From assembly GCF_018860745.1 (NCBI RefSeq), contig NZ_JAHKPY010000014.1, positions 434,001-498,000 of the forward strand: a stretch of DNA of 64,000 nt, read 5' to 3'. A program made the translations under genes and the position numbers. How positions within the stretch are numbered: the first letter of the stretch is position 1; every line of letters begins with the position of its first letter. The DNA is from Zobellia uliginosa (GTDB lineage Bacteria; Bacteroidota; Bacteroidia; Flavobacteriales; Flavobacteriaceae). Under the pieces are notes generated by a model. It ran no database searches and was not told the DNA's origin. It saw only the letters and a list, made by a program, of their open reading frames with translations. Below, piece after piece: positions 54,484 through 63,832 of this stretch.

Positions 54484-55044
54484 ATGAAAAAGATTAAATT
54501 ATTTAGTGCGTTAGTATTAGCAGGATCCTTATTTGTTGCATGTTCAGATGATGATGACAGTACGCCAGAAATTGTAAATGAAGAAGAAATCATTACGACG
54601 GTTACCGTTACACTTTCTCCGGAAGATGATGGAACTGACGTTACATTGCAATTACAGGATCTTGATGGTGATGGATCAGGTGAGCAAGTTTATACAGTGT
54701 CAGGTAGCTTAGTGGCTAATATGGTCTATGACGGAAGCATAGTTCTTTTGAACGAAACGGAAAGTCCTGCAGAGGATATTACCGAAGAAGTTGAAGAGGA
54801 AAGCGATGAGCACCAGTTTTTCTATACAGTTGAAAGTGGTTTGGATTTAACTACGGAATATGCAAATTTTGACGGTGATGGTAACCCATTAGGAACAGAA
54901 TTTACTCTTACTACAGGTGAAGCTAGTTCTGGTACACTTACATTTACTTTACGCCACGAGCCAACTAAACCAAATGATGGAACTTTGGCAGATGCAGGTG
55001 GAGAAACTGATGTTGAAGCTATGTTCAGTGTAGAAATAGAATAG
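54484..55044 (+). CDS. acidic lipoprotein of the metal-receptor unit
   Basis: 186 residues. Lipoprotein signal MKKIKLFSALVLAGSLFVAC followed by SDDDDSTPEI, then a beta-rich, very acidic domain (DGDGNPLGTEFTLTTGEASSG, HEPTKPNDGTLADAGGETD). In flavobacterial genomes similar proteins are named type 1 periplasmic binding fold superfamily, though I see no bacterial periplasmic-binding motif here. 18 bases after the receptor gene; probably its surface-exposed partner. Followed by a strong terminator. Confidence 0.72.
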   Translation: MKKIKLFSALVLAGSLFVACSDDDDSTPEIVNEEEIITTVTVTLSPEDDGTDVTLQLQDLDGDGSGEQVYTVSGSLVANMVYDGSIVLLNETESPAEDITEEVEEESDEHQFFYTVESGLDLTTEYANFDGDGNPLGTEFTLTTGEASSGTLTFTLRHEPTKPNDGTLADAGGETDVEAMFSVEIE

Positions 55045-55069
55045 ACATAACAATACATCCCCTTTATAA

Positions 55070-55117
55070 TTAAGCCTCGGCAATCTAAATGTTTTGATTG
55101 TCGAGGCTTAATTTTTC
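55070..55117 (+). terminator. strong terminator ending the metal-receptor unit
   Basis: A 16-bp stem with one G-T wobble (TTAAGCCTCG... at 55070-55085 with its partner at 55096-55111) followed by TTTTT. Confidence 0.85.
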
Positions 55118-55684
55118 AACACCTAGGATTTAATTGTAAGCTATAAAATAACATCAAACCAGACAAATAAGCTATAAGCTTTAGAAGGTGCTAATCTCAA
55201 ATTCTTTGTGCTTAGACTACTGAAGTCTAATGGTGACCTCTTACTTACCTGGTCAAAAATAAGGTACGCGACAAAAAGGAAAGGTATATGCGTAGATTAA
55301 AGCAATAATAAGTTCGTTTTCGATATACTTCAATAAAACCATATCCTATGTCCCAATAACGATGTTAAAAGGGGCTATATCCATATATTTCTGTCCTTAA
55401 ACTAACATTCCCTGTTTAACCGTTAAAAGTGAGCGTAACTTATTAGCATATAGATTTCATTAATTTCAGCTCAACTTACCATCAATAGTCCGTATAGATT
55501 TATTTAGTTTAAAATCAAAAACAGTTTTTCTTGGATAAAACATCCACATAAAGCAATGCTTTACAAATGTTGGAAGAGGATAAAAAGTGGGTTGTACATT
55601 AGAATTTAGCAACTGAACAAAACCTGAACAAATGGTCCAGCTTAATCTATTTATGAACCTATTTCCATGTTCCAGTATCTCCCC
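55118..55684. other. 570-base gap, eroded AT-rich DNA
   Basis: No open frame with coding character on either strand, no RNA gene seen and no clear promoter. Together with the truncated sigma factor and broken Abi_2 gene that follow, it looks like decayed accessory DNA. Confidence 0.4.
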
Positions 55685-56134
55685 TCAACCCTTATTACTT
55701 AAAGGAAACAGCCTTTCGGATAAAAAAATAAGGTATTGAAATTCAATTGAATCTAAAATAAAATCTAATCTCAAAAAAATACTTTTGAGAACCGACTTAA
55801 CAATCACATAATTCAGATTAAAAACATGCTCAGCGATTAAATTGATATTAAAATCCAATAATTCTAAATTATCAGTAATCTTTATGGACTTTAAATAGTT
55901 AAAGCATTTGTTTCTCACCATGGCATAGATATAGCCCTTTAGAGAAGTTTCAATTTTTAATGTATTTGCATGCTCCCAGATATAGATAAAAATTTCTTGT
56001 ACAATGTCCTCACTGGAATCTTTATCAAAAAGATAACCGTTGGCATAAACAACAAATTCTTCATAATGCTTATCAAAAAAGTTTTTAAAAACCTTTTCGT
56101 TTTTTTTTCTTATTTCCTCAAGAATAAGGTTCAT
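55685..56134 (-). CDS. truncated ECF sigma factor (region 2 only)
   Basis: 149 residues. Region 2 is intact: FKNFFDKHYEEFVVYANGYL, SSEDIVQEIFIYIWEHAN and LKGYIYAMVRNKCFNYLKS, as in FecI-type sigma factors. The C-terminal DNA-binding region 4 is absent; the last ~45 residues (KSIFLRLDFILDSIEFQYL) do not resemble it and no other frame restores it. FecI-type genes are usually followed by fecR and a receptor; neither is present. Probably a decayed gene that could still bind core polymerase without promoter recognition. Confidence 0.6.
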   Translation of the reverse strand: MNLILEEIRKKNEKVFKNFFDKHYEEFVVYANGYLFDKDSSEDIVQEIFIYIWEHANTLKIETSLKGYIYAMVRNKCFNYLKSIKITDNLELLDFNINLIAEHVFNLNYVIVKSVLKSIFLRLDFILDSIEFQYLIFLSERLFPLSNKG

Positions 56135-56284
56135 TAATTTAGGGAGCTGTTATCTGTTTAGACAAATCTATATAAGATATTGATGAAAAATTAATATTAA
56201 GAAAACATTTGTGAATAATTAAATTTTTATAAATCTCCAATAAACATAAAATTATAATCTTAATACAAGTTGATAAATTTGTAA

Positions 56285-56892
56285 ATCCTTTACATATTCG
56301 AAACTTTGCGCAAGCTAAACTTAGCATTATACAATTTTGATGCAGAATTAAGATTACTACTTTTTGATGTAATTGAAAAAATAGAAATTAGTTTACGTAC
56401 CAAATTAATTTATCATCTATCACATGAAATAGACCCTTGGTGGTTTCAAAATTTCGATTTATTTAACGATAGTAAAGCATTAGTTAAAACACTATCTAAT
56501 TTAGAAGCAGAAATTGAACGTACTAAAGACGAATCCATAAAGAAGCATCTTAAAAAACATAAAGATGATAAAAGATTTCCTCCTTCATGGAAATCTTTAG
56601 AGCAAACAAGTTTTGGTGTATTATCTAAGCTATATGGAAACTTAAAACATTCGGTAAAATTATTACCAAAACCACCAAACCCTTGGATTTTAGAACCATA
56701 AATGTTCCTAAACAGCACGAGTTTTCAAAACTCTATGTACATATGTGTTTAATGCGTTATATGTTGAACACAATACTTCCTAGAAATGAATTTAGTATGA
56801 AACTAAATAATTTATTTAAAAAATACCCAAATGTAGATCCCAATGCCTTAGGTATGAAGCCAAAATGGCAAGAAGAACCACTTTGGAAATAA
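56285..56892 (+). pseudogene. broken Abi_2 (AbiD/AbiF-type) abortive infection gene
   Basis: The first frame (to 56701) reads LYNFDAELRLLLFDVIEKIE and LSKLYGNLKHSVK, and the second (from about 56683) INVPKQHEFSKLY and KKYPNVDPNALGMKPKWQEE; both are parts of one Abi_2 protein. Three lesions are visible. The N-terminal ~50 residues are missing, since a stop lies at 56282 just upstream. About 45 residues with the RNxCAHHxRLWN motif are lost between HSVK and LLPKPPNPW. A one-base loss near 56700 shifts the frame. The predicted anti-phage toxin is therefore dead. Confidence 0.75.
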
Positions 56893-56967
56893 ACCATCAT
56901 TAAAGAATTAATTTTAAAGATGTTACTACCCTTATATAACAATAATAGTATGTAAATCATAAAAAAC

Positions 56968-56996
56968 AAAAAGCTTCCAATTTCTTGGAAGCTCTT
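56968..56996 (-). terminator. terminator of the tRNA-Ala transcript
   Basis: AGCTTCCAA (56972-56980) pairs with TTGGAAGCT (56985-56993). On the minus strand it is followed by TTTTTGTTTTTT. Confidence 0.75.
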
Positions 56997-57003
56997 TATT
57001 TAT

Positions 57004-57081
<78 letters not shown>

Positions 57082-57154
57082 TTTAGGCTGGCGTAAAGAA
57101 AATACTTTTATACTAAGTATCAAAATTACGGGCCAAGTAATTACTGAGGCTTGT

Positions 57155-57955
57155 TTAATCCTTTTTTACGCTTAGAACAAGTAAAGGAATTCGTGATGAA
57201 AACTCTGATTTGGAAATCGTATTTTTCTCCCAAAGCTTCTTAAAAAAACCTCTTTTGCGTCTAAAAACGCATAACATGTCCGGATGTTGAGATTCAAAAC
57301 GTTCTAAAACACCAAGGTAGGTTGTAGGTGCCTCGGTCATAGTTATTTGCGAACTTATATCCATCAATGCAGTATTGATGCGCAAATCATCATCAGAGTA
57401 CCCCGGCGTTTTTACCAGAAGTAGGTTTATAGTTGAGCCAAATTTTTTCTTTATATCCAGTAGAGGATTTAAAATTCTATTTCGTTTTAAAATTCCCGAT
57501 TTAAAAGCAGTTAAAATAGTTTTTGGAGGAGAGAACAAACTGCCTTTTGGCACCACCAAAGTAGGAATATCGGTCTGTTTAATGATTTTCCCGGAAGTAT
57601 TACCAAGATAAGATTCTTCGGTAACATCGTTGCTTCTTGGTGCAATTATAATAAGGTCTATCCCTAACTCCTTATCAATACTTTTTAAGCCGTCTGCAAT
57701 GCCGCCATTGTAAGTGGCAATTTTAATATGAACACCTTTGGATTCAATCTTATCAATTACTTCCTTTAAACGTTCTTTTCCGCTTTCCGCCAATTTTTGG
57801 GTAACATTGGCTAGGCTCTTTCCTGCTCCCACAGAAGCATTAAAAACTTCCATGACATAAACTTGTGAACCGAATTTCTCCGCAAAATCAACAGCGTATT
57901 GTAAAGTTTTGTGAGCATCGGGAGAAATACCTATGGGTACGAGTATATGTTTCAT
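57155..57955 (-). CDS. universal stress protein, tandem UspA domains
   Basis: 266 residues with two Usp domains. The first (KHILVPIGISPDAHKTLQYA to LGNTSGKIIKQTDIPTLVV) is well conserved with the G-x(n)-G nucleotide-binding region near 120-140; the second half is diverged and may not bind ATP. Cytosolic. Function in stress survival is a family inference. Confidence 0.88.
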   Translation of the reverse strand: MKHILVPIGISPDAHKTLQYAVDFAEKFGSQVYVMEVFNASVGAGKSLANVTQKLAESGKERLKEVIDKIESKGVHIKIATYNGGIADGLKSIDKELGIDLIIIAPRSNDVTEESYLGNTSGKIIKQTDIPTLVVPKGSLFSPPKTILTAFKSGILKRNRILNPLLDIKKKFGSTINLLLVKTPGYSDDDLRINTALMDISSQITMTEAPTTYLGVLERFESQHPDMLCVFRRKRGFFKKLWEKNTISKSEFSSRIPLLVLSVKKD

Positions 57956-58005
57956 GTGTTTTTGAATTTATCGTTTAAATTTACAATTAAAATAAGATTC
58001 TAAAA

Positions 58006-58506
58006 ATGGTTAAGCTTGCAAAGTTATCGGAAATACCTCAGATTCTCAACATTACTAAAGCATGTGCTGCCACAATGATTAAAAATGGTATTTATCAATG
58101 GAATGATGAGTACCCGTCACAAAAAGCTTTTGAGTTGGATATTGAGCGAGGTGAACTGTACACGTTACAGGAAAATGGTAGAATCATAGGCACAATTGTG
58201 CTTTCTAGAATTATGGATAAGGAATATGAATCAATTAAATGGTTGACGCCCAACCATAAGAATATTTATATACACAGGGTAGCCGTACATCCAGACTTTC
58301 AAGGACAGGGATATGCGCAGCAGCTAATGGCTTATGGTGAGGATCATGCCCGCAATCATGCCTTTGCTTCCGTTCGGTTAGATACTTTTAGTCAAAATAA
58401 GCGAAACCAGAGATTTTATGAGACTAGAGGGTTTCAGCGTTTGGGTGATATTTTCTTTCCAAAACAGAGTGAGCATCCCTTTCATTGTTATGAATTAGTA
58501 TTGTAA
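58006..58506 (+). CDS. GNAT-family N-acetyltransferase
   Basis: 166 residues. Motif A is IHRVAVHPDFQGQGYAQQLM, with the Q/RxxGxG/A acetyl-CoA loop; motif B is VRLDTFSQNKRNQRFYETRGF. Transfers an acetyl group to an amine of unknown identity. 10 bases before the MATE gene on the same strand. Confidence 0.9.
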   Translation: MVKLAKLSEIPQILNITKACAATMIKNGIYQWNDEYPSQKAFELDIERGELYTLQENGRIIGTIVLSRIMDKEYESIKWLTPNHKNIYIHRVAVHPDFQGQGYAQQLMAYGEDHARNHAFASVRLDTFSQNKRNQRFYETRGFQRLGDIFFPKQSEHPFHCYELVL

Positions 58507-58516
58507 TTTCGTCCTC

Positions 58517-59851
58517 TTGAAGACGGAAATCGGTTTTAAGTCCATCAATAAATTAGCCATACCAGCAACTGTAGCAGGTATTGCAGAGCCACTATTATCT
58601 ATTACTGACACGGCTATTGTGGGGAATATTCCAGTAGACGGATTAGAATCTCTGGCAGCAGCAGGTATTGTGGGTTCGTTTCTCTCCATGTTAATCTGGA
58701 TTTTAGGGCAAACTAGAAGCGCTATATCTGCAATAATGTCGCAATACTTAGGTGCTGGAAGAATAGAAGAAGTAAAAACTTTGCCGGCACAAGCTATATT
58801 TCTTAATATTGGTTTAAGTGTGGTTGTTCTGTTGTCCACAATTTTTATAGTACAGGATATTTTTCAATTACTGAATGCCACCGGTAAAATTCTAGAGTAT
58901 TGCATTTCTTATTATTCCATTAGAGTCTGGGGTTTTCCGTTAACCCTTTTCGTATTTGCCGTTATGGGTATTTTTCGTGGTTTGCAGAATACGTATTACC
59001 CTATGTTGATAGCTATTGTAGGGGCTGTTCTCAACGTAGGTCTGGATTTCGCCTTCGTATATGGAATAGAAAATGTCATTGAACCAATGTATTTAGAAGG
59101 CGCGGCCTATGCAAGCCTTTTAGCGCAAGGTATTATGGCTGTTATGGCGTTTTTGCTTTTAGTAACTAAAACGGACATTAGCCTTCGTTTAAAACTACCT
59201 GTACATAATGAATTGGGCAGATTGGTTGTCATGAGTTTAAACTTATTTGTGCGGGCATTGGCTTTAAATACGGCTTTGATCTTAGCAGTAAGAGAAGCAA
59301 CCGCTTTGGGGCCTAGATATATAGGTGCGCACACTATTGCCATCAATATATGGTTGTTCTCTGCTTTTTTTATAGATGGTTATGCTGGTGCGGGCAATAT
59401 AATGGGGGGTAGGCTCCTTGGTGCGAAAGATTATAACGGACTATGGGAATTGATGAAAAAAATATTGACCTACGGCTTAATCGTAAGTGTTATTTTGATG
59501 GCAGCAGGCTTCCTGTTCTATAAGCCTATTGGATTGCTTTTTTCAAAGGAAACAGAAGTGTTGAATGCTTTTTATGCTATATTTTTTATAGTGATTTTAG
59601 CATTGCCTATGAATACTATTGCTTTTATTTTTGATGGGTTGTTTAAAGGGATGGGCCAGATGAAATACTTAAGAAACACCCTGCTGGTAGCTACCTTTTT
59701 GGGTTTTGTGCCTGTTCTTTTCTTGGGAAAATATATGAGTTGGGGTCTTTATGGAATATGGATAGCTTTCACTGTCTGGATGGCTATTCGTGGTGGCGCT
59801 TTGGTCGTTAAGTTTATTAGAAAGTTTCGGCCTCTATTGCAAAACACCTAA
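58517..59851 (+). CDS. MATE-family efflux transporter
   Basis: 444 residues, 12 membrane segments in two halves. The start is a TTG at 58517, 10 bases after the acetyltransferase stop, giving INKLAIPATVAGIAEPLLSI typical of the family N-terminus; no ATG is nearby in frame. IVGNIPVDGLESLAAAGIV and GAGNIMGGRLLGAKD are conserved. Exports drugs or metabolites by cation antiport. Confidence 0.88.
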   Translation: MKTEIGFKSINKLAIPATVAGIAEPLLSITDTAIVGNIPVDGLESLAAAGIVGSFLSMLIWILGQTRSAISAIMSQYLGAGRIEEVKTLPAQAIFLNIGLSVVVLLSTIFIVQDIFQLLNATGKILEYCISYYSIRVWGFPLTLFVFAVMGIFRGLQNTYYPMLIAIVGAVLNVGLDFAFVYGIENVIEPMYLEGAAYASLLAQGIMAVMAFLLLVTKTDISLRLKLPVHNELGRLVVMSLNLFVRALALNTALILAVREATALGPRYIGAHTIAINIWLFSAFFIDGYAGAGNIMGGRLLGAKDYNGLWELMKKILTYGLIVSVILMAAGFLFYKPIGLLFSKETEVLNAFYAIFFIVILALPMNTIAFIFDGLFKGMGQMKYLRNTLLVATFLGFVPVLFLGKYMSWGLYGIWIAFTVWMAIRGGALVVKFIRKFRPLLQNT

Positions 59852-59889
59852 TTTTGAAAGTACATTTGTTAAACACCTAAACCACAATT

Positions 59890-60657
59890 ATGGGAACCAC
59901 CCGGGAAAACGGAAGTCTTTACACGAATATAGCCAACAAGATTGCAACAATAGAATTTGGCCATCCGGCAAGTAATTCTTTTGTAGCGGAACTACTAGAT
60001 CGTTTAACCGCAGAATTTGATAAGCTTTCGGAGAACACCCAGGTGTCCGTTATCGTTTTAAAATCCGAAGGAGACCGTGCTTTCTGCGCTGGTGCTTCTT
60101 TTGACGAACTTATGGCAGTAGCCAATCTAGATGAGGGCAAAGTGTTTTTTAGCGGTTTCGCCAATGTCATCAACGCTATGCGTAAATGTAAAAAAGTAAT
60201 TATTGGCCGTGTTCAAGGTAAAACTGTTGGTGGTGGTGTGGGTCTTGCAGCTGCGTGTGACTATGTGTATGCTTCTGAAGCAGCTTCAATACGATTATCA
60301 GAACTCACTATTGGTATTGCTCCATTGGTCATTGCTCCAGCCGTAGAACGAAAAATTGGAACTGCTGCTATTTCGGAACTTTCATTAGCTCCAACGGAAT
60401 GGAAAAACGCGTATTGGGCAAAGGAAAAAGGGCTTTTCTCTAAAGTGTTCGATGATATAAATGAGTTGGATAAAGAGCTGGATTTTCATGCTCAGAAACT
60501 TGCTGATTATAATCCCGAAGCACTTGAAGAATGGAAAAGCGTTTTATGGCAAGGAACCGACCATTGGAATGCGCTTTTAATCGATCGTGCAGCTATAACA
60601 GGCAGATTGGTTCTGTCCCAATTTACTAGAAATGCACTTTCTAAATTTAAAAAATAA
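59890..60657 (+). CDS. enoyl-CoA hydratase/isomerase family protein
   Basis: 255 residues with the crotonase fold: GDRAFCAGASFDELM (oxyanion-hole segment), VQGKTVGGGVGLAAACDYVYA and LSELTIGIAP with one catalytic Glu. The reaction may be hydration or isomerisation in fatty or amino acid breakdown; a methylglutaconyl-CoA hydratase-like role is possible. No other beta-oxidation gene is adjacent. Confidence 0.85.
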   Translation: MGTTRENGSLYTNIANKIATIEFGHPASNSFVAELLDRLTAEFDKLSENTQVSVIVLKSEGDRAFCAGASFDELMAVANLDEGKVFFSGFANVINAMRKCKKVIIGRVQGKTVGGGVGLAAACDYVYASEAASIRLSELTIGIAPLVIAPAVERKIGTAAISELSLAPTEWKNAYWAKEKGLFSKVFDDINELDKELDFHAQKLADYNPEALEEWKSVLWQGTDHWNALLIDRAAITGRLVLSQFTRNALSKFKK

Positions 60658-60702
60658 CAATAACCATCAGTTGTCTACGTTTTACTTTTTCAAATCTCAA
60701 GT

Positions 60703-60816
60703 ATGAATATTTTAAATTTCCTGAATGGTGACCTTGTTTTTCCCATTCTAGCACTTTTTGTAGTTGTAATTTATTTTGTTAACCGTGTACGTACAAAAAG
60801 AAAGTTTAAAAGATAA
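60703..60816 (+). CDS. 37-residue single-span membrane protein
   Basis: ATG 60703 to TAA 60816. NILNFLNGDLVFPILALFVVV is the start of a hydrophobic span of about 18 residues, followed by a basic tail (NRVRTKRKFKR). Positive-inside charges place the tail in the cytosol. It follows the enoyl-CoA hydratase gene by 45 bases. Short but well-formed; function unknown. Confidence 0.5.
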   Translation: MNILNFLNGDLVFPILALFVVVIYFVNRVRTKRKFKR

Positions 60817-60961
60817 CTTCCTATCTATTATCAATAACAAGGGTTTAGGTAATTGCAGTAGTATGAGTTTTATATCTTTCGTGTTCTACTTTACATCTCG
60901 GCTTTAGAAATAAAAAAGCTAGCAAATGTTGTCTAAAAACAAATTGGTTTTACAAATTGAA

Positions 60962-60969
60962 TACCTTTG
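60962..60969 (+). promoter_or_regulatory. -7 element of the queD promoter
   Basis: TACCTTTG fits TAnnTTTG and lies 17 bases before ATG 60987, so an in-frame codon at 60957 cannot be the start. Confidence 0.6.
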
Positions 60970-60986
60970 CAGAACAATCGTATTTC

Positions 60987-61439
60987 ATGAGTAATATTAG
61001 AATCACCAAACAGTTTAATTTTGAGACCGGTCATGCCCTTTACGGATATGACGGCAAGTGCAGAAATGTGCATGGGCACAGCTATAAATTATCGGTAACG
61101 GTAATCGGTACGCCCATTACAGATACCTCTCACGTAAAATTGGGAATGGTCATAGATTTTGGTGATTTAAAAAAAATCGTCAAAGAAGAAATTGTAGATC
61201 AATTTGATCATGCCACGGTTTTCAACAAAAATACGCCGCATATAGAGTTGGCCAAAGAATTGATGGATAGGGGTCACAGTGTTATTTTGGCCGATTATCA
61301 GCCTACCAGTGAAAATATGGTTATTGATTTTTCGAAAAAGATTCGCGCTAGACTGCCTGAGAATATTGATTTACATTCCTTAAAACTCCAAGAAACTGAT
61401 ACCTCGTTTGCTGAGTGGTATGCATCCGATAATCAGTAG
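60987..61439 (+). CDS. queD: 6-carboxytetrahydropterin synthase
   Basis: 150 residues from ATG 60987. The QueD/PTPS family: zinc histidines in FNFETGHALYG and CRNVHGHSYKL, the catalytic Cys in the latter, and FDHATVFNKN. Makes 6-carboxy-5,6,7,8-tetrahydropterin for queuosine. Co-directional with the lpxH-like gene 39 bases on. Confidence 0.9.
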   Translation: MSNIRITKQFNFETGHALYGYDGKCRNVHGHSYKLSVTVIGTPITDTSHVKLGMVIDFGDLKKIVKEEIVDQFDHATVFNKNTPHIELAKELMDRGHSVILADYQPTSENMVIDFSKKIRARLPENIDLHSLKLQETDTSFAEWYASDNQ

Positions 61440-61478
61440 CACCTTTCTAAAAAGGGTATTCGTTATATTTGGCATCAG

Positions 61479-62252
61479 ATGAAAACCATTACCGTTCCTC
61501 AAGGCAAAAAAGTCTATTTTTCTAGTGATAATCACCTAGGGGCACCAACTATGGCGGAAAGCCGTCCGCGTGAAAAGAAATTTGTTGCGTGGTTAGATGA
61601 AATCAAAGAAGATGCCGCGGCCATTTTTTTAATGGGTGACCTTTTTGATTTTTGGGCGGAGTACAAAACCGTAGTACCCAAAGGTTTTACCCGTACAATG
61701 GGAAAACTAGCCGAAATATCCGATTCTGGAATTCCTATATATTTTTTCGTAGGAAATCATGATTTATGGATGGATGGTTATTTTGAAGAAGAACTCAATA
61801 TTCCTGTTTTTCATAAACCACAGCAGTATACTATAAACGGGGTTTCCTTTTTTGTTGGCCATGGAGATGGGCTAGGGCCTAATGATATTGGTTTTAAACG
61901 CATGAAGAAAGTGTTTACCAACCCTTTGGCTAAATGGTTGTTTAGATGGCTTCATCCAGATATAGGTGTAAGATTGGCAAAACACCTATCCGTTAAAAAT
62001 AAATTGATTTCAGGAGATGACGATGCCAAGTTTTTAGGCGAAGACAATGAATGGTTGGTGCAGTATGCCAAGCGTAAGCTAGAAACAGAGCATTATGACC
62101 ATTTTATTTTTGGTCACCGCCACTTGCCTATGGAAATAAAGGTAGGTGAGAATTCAAAATACACCAATTTAGGCGATTGGATTCATTATTATACTTATGC
62201 TGTTTTTGATGGGGAAAAGCTAAGCCTTGAAAAATATGAGCCTACTCATTAG
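61479..62252 (+). CDS. lpxH: UDP-2,3-diacylglucosamine diphosphatase, LpxH type
   Basis: 257 residues. Hydrolyses UDP-2,3-diacylglucosamine to lipid X in lipid A synthesis. Metallophosphoesterase motifs are SSDNHLGAPT, FLMGDLFDFW, FFVGNHDLWM, GHGDGLGPND and FGHRHLPME; the DLFDFW form is typical of LpxH. Its 3' end overlaps the converging MFS gene by 11 bases. Confidence 0.88.
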   Translation: MKTITVPQGKKVYFSSDNHLGAPTMAESRPREKKFVAWLDEIKEDAAAIFLMGDLFDFWAEYKTVVPKGFTRTMGKLAEISDSGIPIYFFVGNHDLWMDGYFEEELNIPVFHKPQQYTINGVSFFVGHGDGLGPNDIGFKRMKKVFTNPLAKWLFRWLHPDIGVRLAKHLSVKNKLISGDDDAKFLGEDNEWLVQYAKRKLETEHYDHFIFGHRHLPMEIKVGENSKYTNLGDWIHYYTYAVFDGEKLSLEKYEPTH

Positions 62253-63501
62253 CTTCGTGCTCATCAATATCTTTCTGTAAATCCAGTTTTCTAAATGAAG
62301 GCGAAACAATAGCTGTGGCACCCACCGTAATTAAGGTCATAGCACCACCAAAAACCACTGCGGTTACCGTACCCATAAGTTTTGCTGTTACTCCGCTTTC
62401 AAAAGCTCCTAGTTCATTAGATGATCCTACAAACATAGAGTTAACGGATGCAACACGTCCTCGCATGTTATCCGGAGTTTTAAGTTGCAAAATGGTTTGA
62501 CGAATAATCATAGAAACGCCGTCTACGGCACCACTCAAGAACAAGGCGATTACTGAAAGCCAGAAGTAGGTAGAAAGGCCAAAAACAATCATACAGAGGC
62601 CAAAACCAAATACCGCTAACAGTAACTTCTTACCGGCATTTTTATGTAACGGAAATCGCGTAGACCCCAACATAGTAAGTGCTGCGCCAACCGCTGGTGC
62701 GGCTCGTAAAACACCAAAGCCTTCTGAACCTACGTGCAGAATATCTTGTGCAAAGATGGGTAAAAGCGCAACCGCTCCACCAAAGAGTACAGCTATCATA
62801 TCTAACGTTAATGCTCCAAAAACAGCTTTGGTACTGAATACAAATCGTAGTCCTTCCCGTAAACTCTCAAATACAGGTTCTCCTATCTTAGGGTTAAGAA
62901 TGGGTTTTGTTGAAATTTGAAATAGGGATATCAATGCCATTATTGAGAAACCAAAAATGAGGCACATAGACCAATGAACGCCAATCCAGCTAATAGAAAA
63001 CCCAGCTAAAGCAGGTCCTAGAACGGATGCCAATTGCCAAGTAGTACTGCTCCATGTTGCAGCGTTGGGGTATGTTTTTTTAGGAACGATTAAGGCTATT
63101 AAAGAGAATATGGTTGGCCCAAGAAACGAACGAACAATACCACCTAGGAAAACCAAAAAGTAAATACCGTATAAAATGGTTTTGGTTTCTAGCTTATCTT
63201 CCATAGAAGGCCAACTGAGCATAAAGAGCCCGAAACTGATTACGGAGAAACCTAAAATGCATTTTATCAAAAGGTTTCGCTTCTCTTTTTGATCTACAAT
63301 ATGCCCTGCAAAAAGAGCCATGGATACTGCAGGAATCACTTCCATAAGTCCGATGATACCCAAGGAAAGAGGGTCTTTTGTCATGGAATATACTTGCCAC
63401 TCAATTACAATGAACTGCATGGACCATGCAAATACCATAGCAAAACGAACCAACAAAAAGATGTTGAATTCTTTATAACGTAAGGCTGCATAAGGATCCA
63501 T
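62242..63501 (-). CDS. MFS-family exporter
   Basis: 419 residues, 12 membrane segments. The N-terminus resembles the EntS-like MFS group (YAALRYKEFNIFLLVRFAMVF, MTKDPLSLGIIGLMEVIPAV, FAGHIVDQKEKRNLLIK). Exports an unknown small molecule. It has TATCTTTG as -7 element on the minus strand at 63531-63538 and a TetR-type palindrome about 100 bases upstream. Confidence 0.85.
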   Translation of the reverse strand: MDPYAALRYKEFNIFLLVRFAMVFAWSMQFIVIEWQVYSMTKDPLSLGIIGLMEVIPAVSMALFAGHIVDQKEKRNLLIKCILGFSVISFGLFMLSWPSMEDKLETKTILYGIYFLVFLGGIVRSFLGPTIFSLIALIVPKKTYPNAATWSSTTWQLASVLGPALAGFSISWIGVHWSMCLIFGFSIMALISLFQISTKPILNPKIGEPVFESLREGLRFVFSTKAVFGALTLDMIAVLFGGAVALLPIFAQDILHVGSEGFGVLRAAPAVGAALTMLGSTRFPLHKNAGKKLLLAVFGFGLCMIVFGLSTYFWLSVIALFLSGAVDGVSMIIRQTILQLKTPDNMRGRVASVNSMFVGSSNELGAFESGVTAKLMGTVTAVVFGGAMTLITVGATAIVSPSFRKLDLQKDIDEHEANE

Positions 63502-63832
63502 AAACGCGCTTTTTCGATAGAAATAAGGCGCAAAGATATTATTATAATCCGATGAACGGTACGCTTAAAATATAAAAGGGCGTTTCGGTTACTATTTCCT
63601 AAAACCGACTGAGTAGTCAGTTTTTTAAAGCCTTGAATTCACTGTGTAAGGGCACTTCATCGACGAACGGTTATTTTTTAATCGCGAAATGTGATAATTA
63701 TATGCTTGTAAAGCACTGTAGAAATTAAAACCAACCAAGTAGTTTGTAATTTTATTTATAGCAATCGAGCAAAAGCATTAACAAGCCTAATTTATATAGG
63801 GCTTATCGATGGACTACATAGTAAGAAATCCG
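63502..63832. other. 331-base gap with a TetR-type operator
   Basis: No gene seen. Contains the MFS promoter (-7 TATCTTTG, minus strand, 63531-63538) and the palindrome at 63604-63621. Otherwise AT-rich with no recognisable element. Confidence 0.4.
63604..63621. promoter_or_regulatory. TetR-type operator
   Basis: The 18-base site ACCGACTGAGTAGTCAGT fits ACnGACTnnnnAGTCnGT, 14 of 18 positions symmetric, a layout typical of TetR-family autoregulation and of pump genes. The regulator gene is not in the window. Confidence 0.55.
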
